From assembly GCA_033961575.1 (NCBI GenBank), contig CM066738.1:88423478-88487477 (forward strand): DNA of 64,000 nucleotides. Reading direction: 5' to 3'. Under the pieces are notes generated by a model, which was not told the origin of the DNA, did no database searches, and saw only the letters and a program-made list of their open reading frames with translations. Within the stretch, counting starts at the first letter, position 1. Each line of letters begins with the position of its first letter. The position numbers and the translations under genes are program-made. This document shows, one piece after another, positions 23,952 through 33,545 of the stretch. The stretch comes from Aselliscus stoliczkanus (taxonomy: Eukaryota; Chordata; Mammalia; Chiroptera; Hipposideridae).

Positions 23952-23972
23952 AGGGAGTTAGAAGTAAGGCTA

Positions 23973-24200
23973 TCATGTCATGTTTTCTCTCTTCTTCTTC
24001 AGTGAGCCCTTTAACTTCTTCCACAGGCTGTCTTTTCTCTTCAGTTTCTTTTCCATCAAGGTTTGCATGGATTCCTTCTTGCGGATTTCTCTCACTAAAC
24101 CATGATAGGCATCATCAATGCAGAATCTGAGGGCTGCAGAGGTCTCAAAAAAAGCACAGTTATATTCTTGGGCCAGACTCAAGCCTTCTTCTGTAGAAAC
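23973..24200 (-). CDS. RIT2: RIT2 (Rin), terminal coding exon
   Basis: Encodes the last 75 residues of RIT2, a Ras-family GTPase without a CAAX box, expressed mainly in neurons and held at the plasma membrane by its basic tail. The exon starts just after an AG acceptor (24202-24201) with GTT TCT ACA GAA GAA GGC, reading [30 protein letters not shown] follows, containing the ETSA guanine-base-recognition (G5) motif, then the last helix [12 protein letters not shown]. The lysine-rich tail [20 protein letters not shown] ends RENMT and TGA. That tail is the known calmodulin- and membrane-binding region of Rin. RIT1 differs here (YRYYIDD, KEKEAVLAMEKKSKPKN), which separates the paralogs. The frame is open and undamaged. 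GTP-binding motifs G1-G4 lie in upstream exons outside the window. The exon is only the C-terminal third of the ~217-residue protein. Confidence 0.95.
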   Translation of the reverse strand, partial: VSTEEGLSLAQEYNCAFFETSAALRFCIDDAYHGLVREIRKKESMQTLMEKKLKRKDSLWKKLKGSLKKKRENMT

Positions 24201-24240
24201 CTAAGGAAAAAATAAATGATATTAAAAAGAGAAGAAAGGA
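24201..24240 (-). promoter_or_regulatory. RIT2 last-intron acceptor site
   Basis: On the minus strand a pyrimidine-rich run (TTTATTTTTTCCTTAG) ends in AG at 24202-24201, directly before the coding sequence. The first codon after it (GTT, V) keeps the Ras-family frame, which fixes the exon start. Confidence 0.85.
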
Positions 24241-24434
24241 GGGATGCTTAGATCAAACAGTATGTTTTCTACCAGGGCTGTGGGCCTATTACATGAAAAA
24301 AAAAAAAAGAAAAAAGAAAAATATAAAACTGTTTTTAAGGGAAGATTTCTAGAAGTTCTGAACCTGAAGGACAAATGAGAAATCAGAATCTCTGAAAGAG
24401 CAACTAGTTAGAACTTATTAAAAGTGGAACTGCA

Positions 24435-24690
24435 AATCAACTTTCCAGAGCATAGTGGTCAAAAGCATGGTTTTAGATTAAAGCTGCTTGGTTTCCAATC
24501 CCAGATACCCTACTGTGCAAATTTGGTAAATTTCTTAAAAACTTTTGGCCTCAGTTTTCTCATCTGTAACATAAGATGATAAATAACACCTTCCTCAAAG
24601 TCTCTTTGTTAGAGTTAAAGGAGATCAGTACAAGGTGCATTGAACATGCTGAACATATATGTAAAGCTCTATAACTATTTGTTATTAACT
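24435..24690 (+). mobile_element. MIR
   Basis: GCATAGTGGTCAAAAGCATG, TTGGTTTCCAATCCCAGATA and CCTCAGTTTTCTCATCTGTA follow the MIR tRNA-related and core regions. Confidence 0.75.
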
Positions 24691-26639
24691 ATAGTCCAGA
24701 GCTTTGAGCGAAGAATAAATCAGGATTAAGTTGTCATGACGCTTGAAAGACAACCTCCTGATGAAAACAAAAAGCAAAATACCACCATTATGACAAACAA
24801 GCTTTTCTCTAGCAGAGCTCTTCAGAAGAGTCTTAGTTTTTGTTGTTGTTGTTGTTTGGTTTTTTGTTTGTTTGTTTGTTTGTTTGTTGGCACTTAAGTG
24901 TATTTTGACTCATGTGTTGCAGTAGGTCCGCTAGAGATGATAAACTGACTGAAGTCAGAGACTATGTCTCCTTTATCATCACTTTAGTGTCTACCAAAGT
25001 GCCTGGTGCCTAAATCACCATTATAGGAACTAAAAGGATGATTAGTAAAAATACCTGGGTTTCATAAGTATTAATTAACATAGAATCATAAATGATTTAC
25101 AAATATTTGAACAAATATTTGTCACTATAGCCAGGAGCTAATAACCCTGCTCAAAATTTACCATTCCGGTTATTCCTATTAGATTATTTGCACTGGCTCT
25201 AAGAAAGTGGGAGTAGGCTGCATTTACTCAATATGTTCTGACTGTTTTTTTGCCCTTACTGGCTTATTCACTTTCTTAAAATTACCCAGATGTTTATATA
25301 TTTGTATGTTCACTTTTTCTGCCAAATAGAAGTATATAGTGAGCTGAAAACTCCATCAGTCTGGAACCTGAATGGCTGTGAGTGGGATGATGATGACTAA
25401 AGCTTTTAGTTCATGCATGTTGGATATGTGGCATGAGTAAGAAAGGAAATTTGTCCTTTTAAGCTGCTGACATTTTGGGGTTGTTTGTAACCAGAGTCAA
25501 ATCACCTTTTCTTAACTGATGGAGCACACCTTAATGCTGACAAGTAGTTGAACTGGGATGTGAAAACAGGTCTCTCTGATTCCAAAGCCAGGTCCTTTCT
25601 AGTCTGTGAGAGGTTAATCTCAACAAGGGCTGATAAACAGAGATTTGTACCAAGAATGTTGAATTCTCTCCTGCCTCTTTCATTCCTGCTTGCAAACACA
25701 TAAAATCTTTTTTGAGCTCATTTCTATTATAGTAACTTAAGAAATACCACTAAATGCAACCAACTAGTTATTAATATTCTGTCTTACCAGCAATGGCAAA
25801 ATCATAGGTTTATTGCATGAGTTGTCTGATTGCCAAGTAATCACAGACAATAATCTTCACAAGCATTTTGACACCACATGACACATGTTGTCATTTATTT
25901 TTTAGTCTCCTGTAAAAATTTCCCCACCCAGAAACCAGTGACACCCACTTTATGTTTTTCTATAGAAACACCACATTGCTGGTACCGTTTTTTAGATTAA
26001 TCAGCTTTCATTAGTCTATATGTATACAAAAACAGTCTCAAAGCCTCTGTGTCTTATAAGAAATATTTATTTCTTGCTCCCATTTCTCATTAACAGCTGG
26101 AGCATAGACTGTGGCAGCTCAGCTCTAGGCTGTTGGCTGGGTTCTAGTTTGTCCCTTTTGTCTTCCTATAATGGGAGAAAGGCTAAAGGAGCATCTCTTA
26201 TCTGGGACATGTTGGTCCCATGATAAGAGAACAGGATGGAAAGAGGAAGAGAATTTCACCCACATCCCAATGTTCTAATGAAGAAACCTAAAATCAATGA
26301 AGCAGGCTGAACCCTCAGCAACTCATGAAGAATGGGAAGAATGGAGAAGAAACAAAAATTTGTAAAGAAATAATAGAATCTACCAAAATCAATTGTATGT
26401 AAATGCAGTACACTTTCCAATTTAAAGAGACAAAGATTGTCAGACCAGATTTTTTTAAATAAATCACTTATAGTTGAAATGCCTTACATATTAGGATATA
26501 GAAAAAGTGAAATTGGAATGGAAATTTATACAAAATTATCTATTATACTGATATAATATCAAAGTAGAGTAAGTTAAAAAATTACTAGAGTTAATGGGAT
26601 ATAAAGGGAGATATTTTATAATAATAAGTATACTTATAA
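24691..26639. other. Intron stretch
   Basis: TTG/TTTG simple repeat at 24836-24888. L2-like end at 24950-25040 (AAAGTGCCTGGTGCCTAAAT). MIR-like piece at about 25530-25620 (GATTCCAAAGCCAGGTCCTT). The rest is unassigned AT-rich DNA. Confidence 0.45.
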
Positions 26640-27214
26640 ATTTGTATATACTAAAAATCATAGCCTCAGTTTATAAGAAAGAAGAGTTGACATAACTAAA
26701 ATTTAAAATTATAGTGAGAAGTTTTAACACATCTCCACCAGCAGTTGAAAGATACTGGGAAAAAAAGTCAGTGAGTACAGAGAAGATTTGAACAAAACAA
26801 CACAGTTAATCTAGTTTACATGTATAAAATGCTGTATCCAACAAAAGAAAATTTTATGTTCTGTCCAAGTGAGCCAGGAGCACTTATAGACACTGGCTTC
26901 ATGCTAAGCTATAAAGTCTTAAAATGTTGCAAATGGAAATAAGCTACGAATTAGTTTTAAAAAGAAAATAACTAGAGAATCCTCAAATATTTTGGAAAAA
27001 TACACTTCTAAATAGTTAATACGTCACAAAAGATATTACATAACAATTGAAAATATTTGGAACTGACTGATAATGAAAATACAACATGTTATAACTTGTG
27101 GGATAGCTAAAGTTTTATTTAGAATGATCTTTATAGCATTATATGCATGCTTGAGAAACGTGGAAATGCTCAAAAAGTTAATGATTAAAGTAGCAATGTC
27201 AAAAAGTGAACCCC

Positions 27215-27351
27215 AGGGCCGGCTGAGTGGCGCAGTGGTTAACTGCTGGCTTGGGAAGCCAGCAGCTCCGGTTCAGTCCCACGTATGAGGGCCAATGACA
27301 CTGCCCTCAAAAACAAACAAACAAACAAACAAACAAAAACAAAACAAAACA
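27215..27351 (+). mobile_element. Short tRNA SINE (Rhin-1-like)
   Basis: The head GGGCCGGCTGAGTGGCGCAG is followed by the GCTGGCTTGGGAAGCCAGC arm, the B box (GGTTCAGTCCC), GAGGGCCAATGACACTGCCC and an AAAC-type tail. Target duplications of 14 bases (AAAAAGTGAACCCC at 27201-27214; AAAAAGTTAACCCC at 27352-27365) differ at one base. Confidence 0.88.
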
Positions 27352-27579
27352 AAAAAGTTAACCCCCAAAAAGCCCAGCAAATTAAACCCAAAGAAAGTAG
27401 AAAATACAAAAATTGAAAGATACAGAAATAAATAAAATAGAAAACAATCATGCAGTGGAAAAACTAAATCCATTCTGAGTTTTTTGTAAACATGTGAAAT
27501 TGATAGAGCCCAGGTAAGGCAAATTAAAGGTAAAAAAAAGAGAGGGTACAAATAAACACTATCAAGAATGACAAAGTAG

Positions 27580-27735
27580 GGCTGGCCTAGTGGCTCAGTT
27601 GGTTAAGAGCTCACTAGAGTATAAGCTGAGCTCTGAGCAACAGCAGTTCAATGCCCAGCCTGAGCTGAGTTGCCGCTGAGCTGCCAACAGGTGGCAGGAT
27701 GGCACAGGTATAAGAAAAAAAACAAAAAAACAAAA
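27580..27735 (+). mobile_element. Ves-type tRNA SINE
   Basis: Starts GGCTGGCCTAGTGGCTCAGT, contains a B-box-like CAGTTCAATGCCC and ends with CTGAGCTGCCAACAGGTGGC and an A-rich tail. A perfect 17-bp target duplication, CAAGAATGACAAAGTAG, is at 27563-27579 and 27736-27752. The head and body differ from the palindrome-ended SINE family. Confidence 0.88.
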
Positions 27736-28110
27736 CAAGAATGACAAAGTAGACATTACTACAGCTTCTACAAACATAAAACAGATAATTAGGGATTATT
27801 ATGTTTGTGCCAATACATCTGACAGGTTAGGTGAAGAGGTACATCCCTAACAAAACAAAATTGACCAAAACTTATATGGGAAGAATTATAAAATCTGTAT
27901 TATCCTATTACTTAGACAAGGAATTAATCATGTAATTAAGACAATTCCGCAGTTAAGTCTCTGTGACCAAAGCTTTCTTTGATGAATGTGAGTGGATACA
28001 TGTACCAAAAGACATGTACAAAAATGTACATATCAGCATTATCAGTAATAGCAAAATAATCTAAAAAAGGAACTCAGATGTTACCATGAGTGAATTTGGT
28101 TAATAAGTTT

Positions 28111-28486
28111 GAAGAGAATATTTGAATTTTAATAAGAAGGAGGCAGGGAAAATAATAACAGTGAACTCACCCTATTATTATTCTCTGTAAAACTATAACA
28201 GTTCAGGCAAATTTCCCAAATGAGAGTTATTAAGGACTAATCAGATAGACCAATACAATGCATTAGAGGACCCAGAAACAAGACCAACATAGTATATATG
28301 GAAGCTTGATATATTATTAGGGTGGCATTCCAAGTCAGTGAGGGAAGCGAAGGTGCATTCAGTAGCACCCTGACATCATTTTGGATTATTTTAATTGTAA
28401 GATTATTTTCTCCAAAATGTGAAGGTAATTTTTCTTTGGGGAGAATAGAAGTACAAAGGGATTTGAGCTACGTCTTTAACTAAATG

Positions 28487-28488
<2 letters not shown>
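28111..28488. other. Intron stretch
   Basis: Nothing recognised beyond possible trailing L1M sequence. Confidence 0.3.

Positions 28489-28537
<49 letters not shown>
28489..28537. repeat. (AT)n microsatellite
   Basis: About 24 AT units running straight into the T run of the adjacent SINE. Confidence 0.95.
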
Positions 28538-28574
<37 letters not shown>

Positions 28575-28659
28575 AGTGTCACTGGCTTTCTTATGTAGGA
28601 CCCAAACTGGGGCCACTGGCTTCCCAAGCCAGCACTTAACCACCGGCCACTCAGCCAGC
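28538..28659 (-). mobile_element. Short tRNA SINE (Rhin-1-like)
   Basis: T run 28538-28568, then GAGGGCAGTGTCACTGGC, GGCTTCCCAAGCCAGCAC and CTCAGCCAGCC. This is the reverse complement of the short SINE. It abuts an AT microsatellite on the left and a 66-bp tandem duplication on the right; no target duplication is visible. Confidence 0.85.
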
Positions 28660-28791
28660 CCAAAATTTACAATATTTCTTATACATCTGAAAATTCTCTC
28701 TATACAAACACACGTATTTTTATATCCAAAATTTACAATATTTCTTATACATCTGAAAATTCTCTCTATACAAACACATATATTTTTATAA
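28660..28791. repeat. Two 66-bp tandem units
   Basis: Units start CCAAAATTTACAATATTTCT at 28660 and 28726 and differ at only a few bases near the end. The first unit starts exactly at the head end of the SINE. Confidence 0.92.
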
Positions 28792-29350
28792 AATGTTTCC
28801 TAATTACAAAAATGGAAACATTACAAATAAATCATTGGAAACATCAAAATTAAGTTAAAAGTCCAATGTTGTAACATCAATTCTAATCTGAAATTAAATT
28901 TGAAAACAAATTCCATGCAAAGATTCTTATTGAAATCATATACAACAAAACACCATTAATAGATGATATAGCTGCATACCTTATTATTTGTAGCAGCTTG
29001 AAATATATTTAACTCTGAGGCTACTAATGAGTAAATAATTTAGAAATTATGAACCTTCTTTTTCAAAACATGAAATATCATTGCATGTATTCTTAGATTC
29101 GTTATTAAAACATTAATTTTGTTATTTAATTTAATAATTCAGGAATTTTCACATTCATTATAATGTAATCTAAATGGGAATAAAACTTAGTAAAAAATTT
29201 GATCGCTTCTATATTTCCTTCAAAAGTTCTTTTTAGATCAGTGACATAAAGTTTTTATTTTCTAAGGAAAACATGAAGGTATACTTTAAAAATAAATTCC
29301 CATGTTTCAATAAAAATTCTGTCTCACACCAGTATTGATAAACCATAAAT
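28792..29350. other. AT-rich intron stretch
   Basis: Very AT-rich; no repeat or gene recognised. Confidence 0.35.
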
Positions 29351-29367
29351 TTGCCATCCCTACTTTT

Positions 29368-29803
29368 TTTTTTTTTTTAAAGATTTTATTTGGGAGTTGG
29401 GGGTGGGGAACAGCATTGGGGAGTTGGGAAAGGGGTACAGACAAGTTGCTGTCTTTTTATTCCTCAGTCTCGTTGCGGAGGACGTTGCTTGCTTCACTGG
29501 CCCATGTTGGTATCGTCATTGCGCTCTTCCTGGATGAGGCAGATGGGTCGCCGGCCTCTGGATGGTCGCTCACCGAGGCTATTGGCAGCTCACGCTGGCT
29601 GCCGGCCACTCACTGTAGCCCACGGCAGCCCACTGCAGCAGGGCTGCAGCCCACACCATTGCCGGGGTTCGCACAGCCCAGCTCCAGGTGGAGCTGTTGT
29701 TGGCTGTAGAGGGCAGTGTCACGGGCCCTCATATGTGGGATCCGAACCAGGGCCGCTAGCATCCCAAAACCATCTCTTAACCAATGCGCCACTCGGCCAT
29801 CCC
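29368..29803 (-). mobile_element. Long tRNA-derived SINE (copy 2)
   Basis: Flanked by near-identical target duplications (TTGCCATCCCTACTTTT at 29351-29367; TTGCCATCCCACTTTT at 29804-29819, one base shorter), so the whole ~436 bp moved as one unit. On the minus strand: tRNA-like head (GATGGCCGAGTGGCGCATTG, B box GGTTCGGATCC), palindrome region, a GC-rich body about 300 bases long, then CCCAAATAAAATCTTTAAAA and an A tail. The body aligns with 11220-11682. The long open frames across it on plus are not genes. Confidence 0.85.
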
Positions 29804-29819
29804 TTGCCATCCCACTTTT

Positions 29820-30402
29820 GATGTTGGAATTGATATACTATAAATTCAATGGAAGAACTTGAGTCTGAACATGTAAGAAAAAAATAAGCTCAACAAACAA
29901 TTTTTATTGATTCTGGGCTTTATACTTAATAATTATGATCAGTTTGAAGGCCATAAATATTTTAACAGTATCATTGGGAATAATTTTAATCCAGTAGCAA
30001 TGTTTTGACTGGTTCAGAACCAGAACAACATAATAATAAGTAACAGCTTTTATATTAGGGTTTAAAACTTGGAAGAATAAGGCATATTATACCTTATTAT
30101 CCAACTTTTAAATAAAGTTCAATATTTTTAAATCATAAATATTCATCCACATCATACAGTAACTGCTAAGAAAGAAGCACAGTGTTAGAATTTTTTTTTT
30201 AACTTCCCAAATAAGGTATTTCAAGCTGTGAAAGATTAAACAAAGGGTTCAAGGTCACACACATATTTAAATAGAACCACCATCAAAAAGTTCTATGTTC
30301 TTCCATCAGATACTGATCTTAGTTCTTCTTGCTATTTCTCATGTTCCCTTTGCTAGTGTTCCACATATGTAATTGGTTATTCTCATATGAGATGTTGCAA
30401 AT
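29820..30402. other. Intron stretch
   Basis: A possible MIR at 30190-30320 (CAAGGTCACACACATATTTA, then ATAGAACCACC). Otherwise unassigned. Confidence 0.4.
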
Positions 30403-30410
30403 AAGATGAT

Positions 30411-30414
<4 letters not shown>

Positions 30415-30447
<33 letters not shown>

Positions 30448-30535
30448 AGTGTCACTGGCCCTCACATGTGGGACCCCAACTGGGGCCGCTGGCTTCCCAA
30501 GCCAGAGCTTAACCGCTGCGCCACTTGGCCGGCCC
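30415..30535 (-). mobile_element. Short tRNA SINE (Rhin-1-like)
   Basis: T run, GAGGGCAGTGTCACTGGCCC, GGCTTCCCAAGCCAGAGC and CCACTTGGCCGGCCC. A perfect 12-bp target duplication, AAGATGATTCTT, is at 30403-30414 and 30536-30547. Confidence 0.93.
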
Positions 30536-30547
30536 AAGATGATTCTT

Positions 30548-32399
30548 AAATGGTAAACAAATGACATAGACTATTTTATATTGCATTTACATATAAAAAG
30601 AAAAATTTAAATAAATGCAGAAGCATTAGGGAAACTAAATATTGTAGAAAGGTTATTCAGAGTGGGGAGGAGCAATCAATGCAGATGCAATTATGCCACC
30701 ACATCCCTCAGTTGCAAAGAAGGAGACTGTGATTAAATGTGCCACCTAGAGGCCTTAGAAAGCATTGAGAAAAGAAGGAATAAAGAAAAAATGTTTCATA
30801 TGAGTAATAGAAAATTTCAATAACCCAGGGGAGCCATCTTTTTCATATATATCACCCTCTTCACTAAGGAAGATCACCGTGTAATATGCCTGGTACTCCC
30901 TGAAAAGCCATTTCACCTTTGCCAGAAGGGGTAGTAGAACACAGCCAGAGCTGCGAGAGGGTTAATGAGACTACTGGGGCACAATGGCAAGTGGAGCCTG
31001 TTCTAGCCCAGGCTCAGCTGCATGGGCATTGGTAGGCATGATGGTCAATTACAGAGTTTCATTCCCAGTAGTCGGCTGACTTCAGGAGCTCCATTGATTG
31101 CTCTTTATATCTTCGTATCTTTTACCTGAGCTTGATAAAAATAAATTAAGTTATTGTAAAGGTATTTAAGGTAATGGTGGTTGTCTAGTAAGCTATATAA
31201 TTCTGAATAGCACAAAAGGAAACTCTGATCCTGCTCTGCTATAATTGTTAACGTTGAATGAGGAGAGATTGGCAAAAAGATGGGTCTGGCCCTTCCAGGA
31301 GAAGCTTTGTAAGCAAAATATCTTCATGGTTAAACCTACTGGGCACTGTTTAAACATTGAGTGCACAGAACAAACTCTTTGGGGTTTGTTGTATATTTTG
31401 TAATGTCTCCCCATCTGTGTTATGCTTCATTCTTACCCAGGAAGCTATTAATTTCCATTATAAAGCCTACATCATCAAGGTAACAGAAATCATAGTTTCC
31501 TGGGAAATTTGGGACCAAAACATCCTATTTGTCAACTGAAAGGAAAAGCTGCCCAAGCTTAGGCTGTTCAGGTTTCATTTTGTTTAGCTGTATAATCGTT
31601 TTTGATTAATTTTAAGAATATGAGTCACTTTGTCAGTTTCCTTGACCAGCTCCAATGGAAATGGTTTTGATTTATTTAACCTGATTTATTTATTTACTTC
31701 TTTAATTTGTAAGTCATTTATTATTATTTTTTAGAATTTAAAGGCATGTGCATAGATGTTATCTCAAACTCCTTGCAGGGAAAACCAAAGCAAAGCACTG
31801 ATAGGAATGTCCCACCTTCAGCTTCAGTAACTGACACATGGGGAACTCATTCTTGATAGACAAGACGGGGCTTACAGGGTGTCCCATCCCAGCACGCTCC
31901 CTCTGTCCTGTTTCTCTAATTCTTTTTTCTAGATGGGTGAAAAACCAGTCTATGACCTAAGCCTAGGTTTAACTGGAGAAGAGATGTCAGTCTCTTCTTA
32001 GCAGGTGCCTCTAACTTTTAGGAGCCATTCTGTGAGAGCCTCTTTCTCTTGTCTCAGCAAGCATCCCTCCACCCTTCTCCTTGGTAAGAAGAAGGCAAAA
32101 CATCCCACACCTTGGCTTCAAGAACAGATTCCCACCCAACTTCCCAGCCCCTGAAAATTTCCTTGTAGGCTGGGAAGGAGGTGGAGTTTGGGGAAAGGTA
32201 GGATAGAAGTCAACAAAGCCATTTTGTTGCCCATTTTTCTCGGGCTCTCATTATAATCCCTTTTACACCTCATGACCTACAACTCCTCTACACAAATATT
32301 TCCATTTTGCTTTTTTTTCCCTGTCTAGTAACCCTTCCATTTTTCTTCTCCTGCACCTCTTCCTGACCAACTCAAGTCTTCACACAGCATCCATATACT
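30548..32399. other. Intron stretch
   Basis: About 1.9 kb in which I recognise no repeat or exon. Confidence 0.35.
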
Positions 32400-32580
32400 T
32401 TGCTCTGCAACTTATCATCCACAAATGAAGTTTATGGGCCTTACAATTTAGTTTTTTTATCTTACCAAACAAACTGCAGGGCATCAGAACAGAAACCATG
32501 TTCTGTCCATTTGTATCCTCATTGTGTTTAGCCACAAACTTTGCAGGTGGCAGATGCTTCTTAAATATTTAATCTTAATG
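32400..32580 (+). mobile_element. L2 LINE 3' fragment
   Basis: CAGAACAGAAACCATGTTCT, GTATCCTCATTGTGTTTAGC and CAGATGCTTCTTAAATATTT resemble the L2 3' end. Confidence 0.5.
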
Positions 32581-32689
32581 ATGGTGATCATGACATCCCA
32601 TAAACAGTGGTGACCACAGAGTCCATTATAATGAGTCCATCAAACTGCAATTCCAAAAGCCAGGGTATTACTTCCCAATTTCCTTGTGC

Positions 32690-32960
32690 CATAGTGTGGC
32701 TTCCAGCAAGATACTTGACAGAAATCTTGCTATAATAGATGAAAGAGGATGGATTCTGGAATCATTACTAAAATCCAGATTCTGGACATACAATTTCTTA
32801 GCCATGGGCTCTTGGGGAGTTGCATTGTCTTTCTTCTGTGCTTCAATTTCCTCATCTTTAAAATCCTACCTCATCGGATTATTAATGGTATTCAATGAGC
32901 TATTACATGCACACCACTTAGCGTAGTTCCTGGCATACTGTGCATACCTAATAAATTATT
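32690..32960 (+). mobile_element. MIR
   Basis: GATTCTGGACATACAATTTC, TTCAATTTCCTCATCTTTAA and GTAGTTCCTGGCATACTGTG are in MIR order. Confidence 0.65.
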
Positions 32961-33039
32961 GTTTCTTCTTTTTTCCAATCTCTGAAGAGAAGATCAGAGG
33001 AAATTTTCAACTCCTTTAGATTAAATGTTGGCCCTGCTT

Positions 33040-33545
33040 AGATTTTTTTTTCTGTTTCCCACTATGACCTTCAAACCCTGCCTGATGTGATCTTTGTCTT
33101 CTACCCCAATTCACTCTCTCCTCACTCATTACATTCAGCCATATAACTCCACATACGCCCAGTGCAAAGTTCTTGACTAAGTATCTGCACATGTTATTTC
33201 CTCTGCCTGGACTGTGCTCCCCCTCTTCCTTTTCCTGGTTGTATTCTTGTTATCATTTATGTCCCAGCTTAAATACACCTCCACTGAGATATCTTGCCTA
33301 GCCACTCTCCATAAAATATCATGTGCGTTGCCAGTAATTCTATCCCATTATTCTGCCTTATTTCTTTTGGGGCACTTAATTACTCTCTGAAATCATCTTA
33401 CTACTTAGTTCATGTGTTTATTTTCTCTTTTCCTCCAGGACAGTGTAAGCTTTGTTACTGCAGGAATTGTGTCTTTTTTATCACTGCCCCTGGTCCCAAT
33501 TTTGTGGCTGGCACCTAGTAGGAACTCAGTATTTGTTGAATGACA
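33040..33545 (+). mobile_element. L2 LINE 3' end
   Basis: Well-preserved order: TTCTACCCCAATTCACTCTC, CTGCCTGGACTGTGCTCCCC, TTTATGTCCCAGCTTAAATA, CTCCACTGAGATATCTTGCC, GCACTTAATTACTCTCTGAA, then GTGGCTGGCACCTAGTAGGA and CAGTATTTGTTGAATGA. Confidence 0.85.

Larger units (their letters stand above)
23660..23972 (-). other. RIT2: Inferred RIT2 3' UTR
   Basis: This follows the RIT2 stop codon on the minus strand. The first polyadenylation hexamer I see is AATAAA at 23684 down to 23679, 289-294 bases past the stop, so the transcript could end near 23660. The UTR holds two CT-dinucleotide tracts on its sense strand: about 9 units at 23951-23934 and about 36 units at 23887-23816. The end is inferred; a longer UTR is possible. 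Confidence 0.55.
26640..28110 (+). mobile_element. Ancient L1M ORF2 fragment carrying two SINEs
   Basis: A-rich plus-strand L1-like sequence: CAAATATTTTGGAAAAATAC, AGATATTACATAACAATTGA, an ATGCTCAAAAAGTTAATGA block, AAATAAATAAAATAGAAAAC and AATTGACCAAAACTTATATG. It has decayed beyond a reading frame. SINEs at 27215-27351 and 27580-27735 are inserted in it, each with target duplications. The left edge is uncertain. Confidence 0.5.

Noticed and set aside
23814..24024. Arg-Glu and Leu-Ser rich open frames
   Set aside because: They are translations of the GA/CT microsatellite. Only the minus-strand RIT2 frame above 23973 is real.
29390..29821. 143- and 124-residue open frames on the plus strand
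   Set aside because: They lie inside the long SINE on its antisense side; GC-rich repeat DNA gives open frames by chance.
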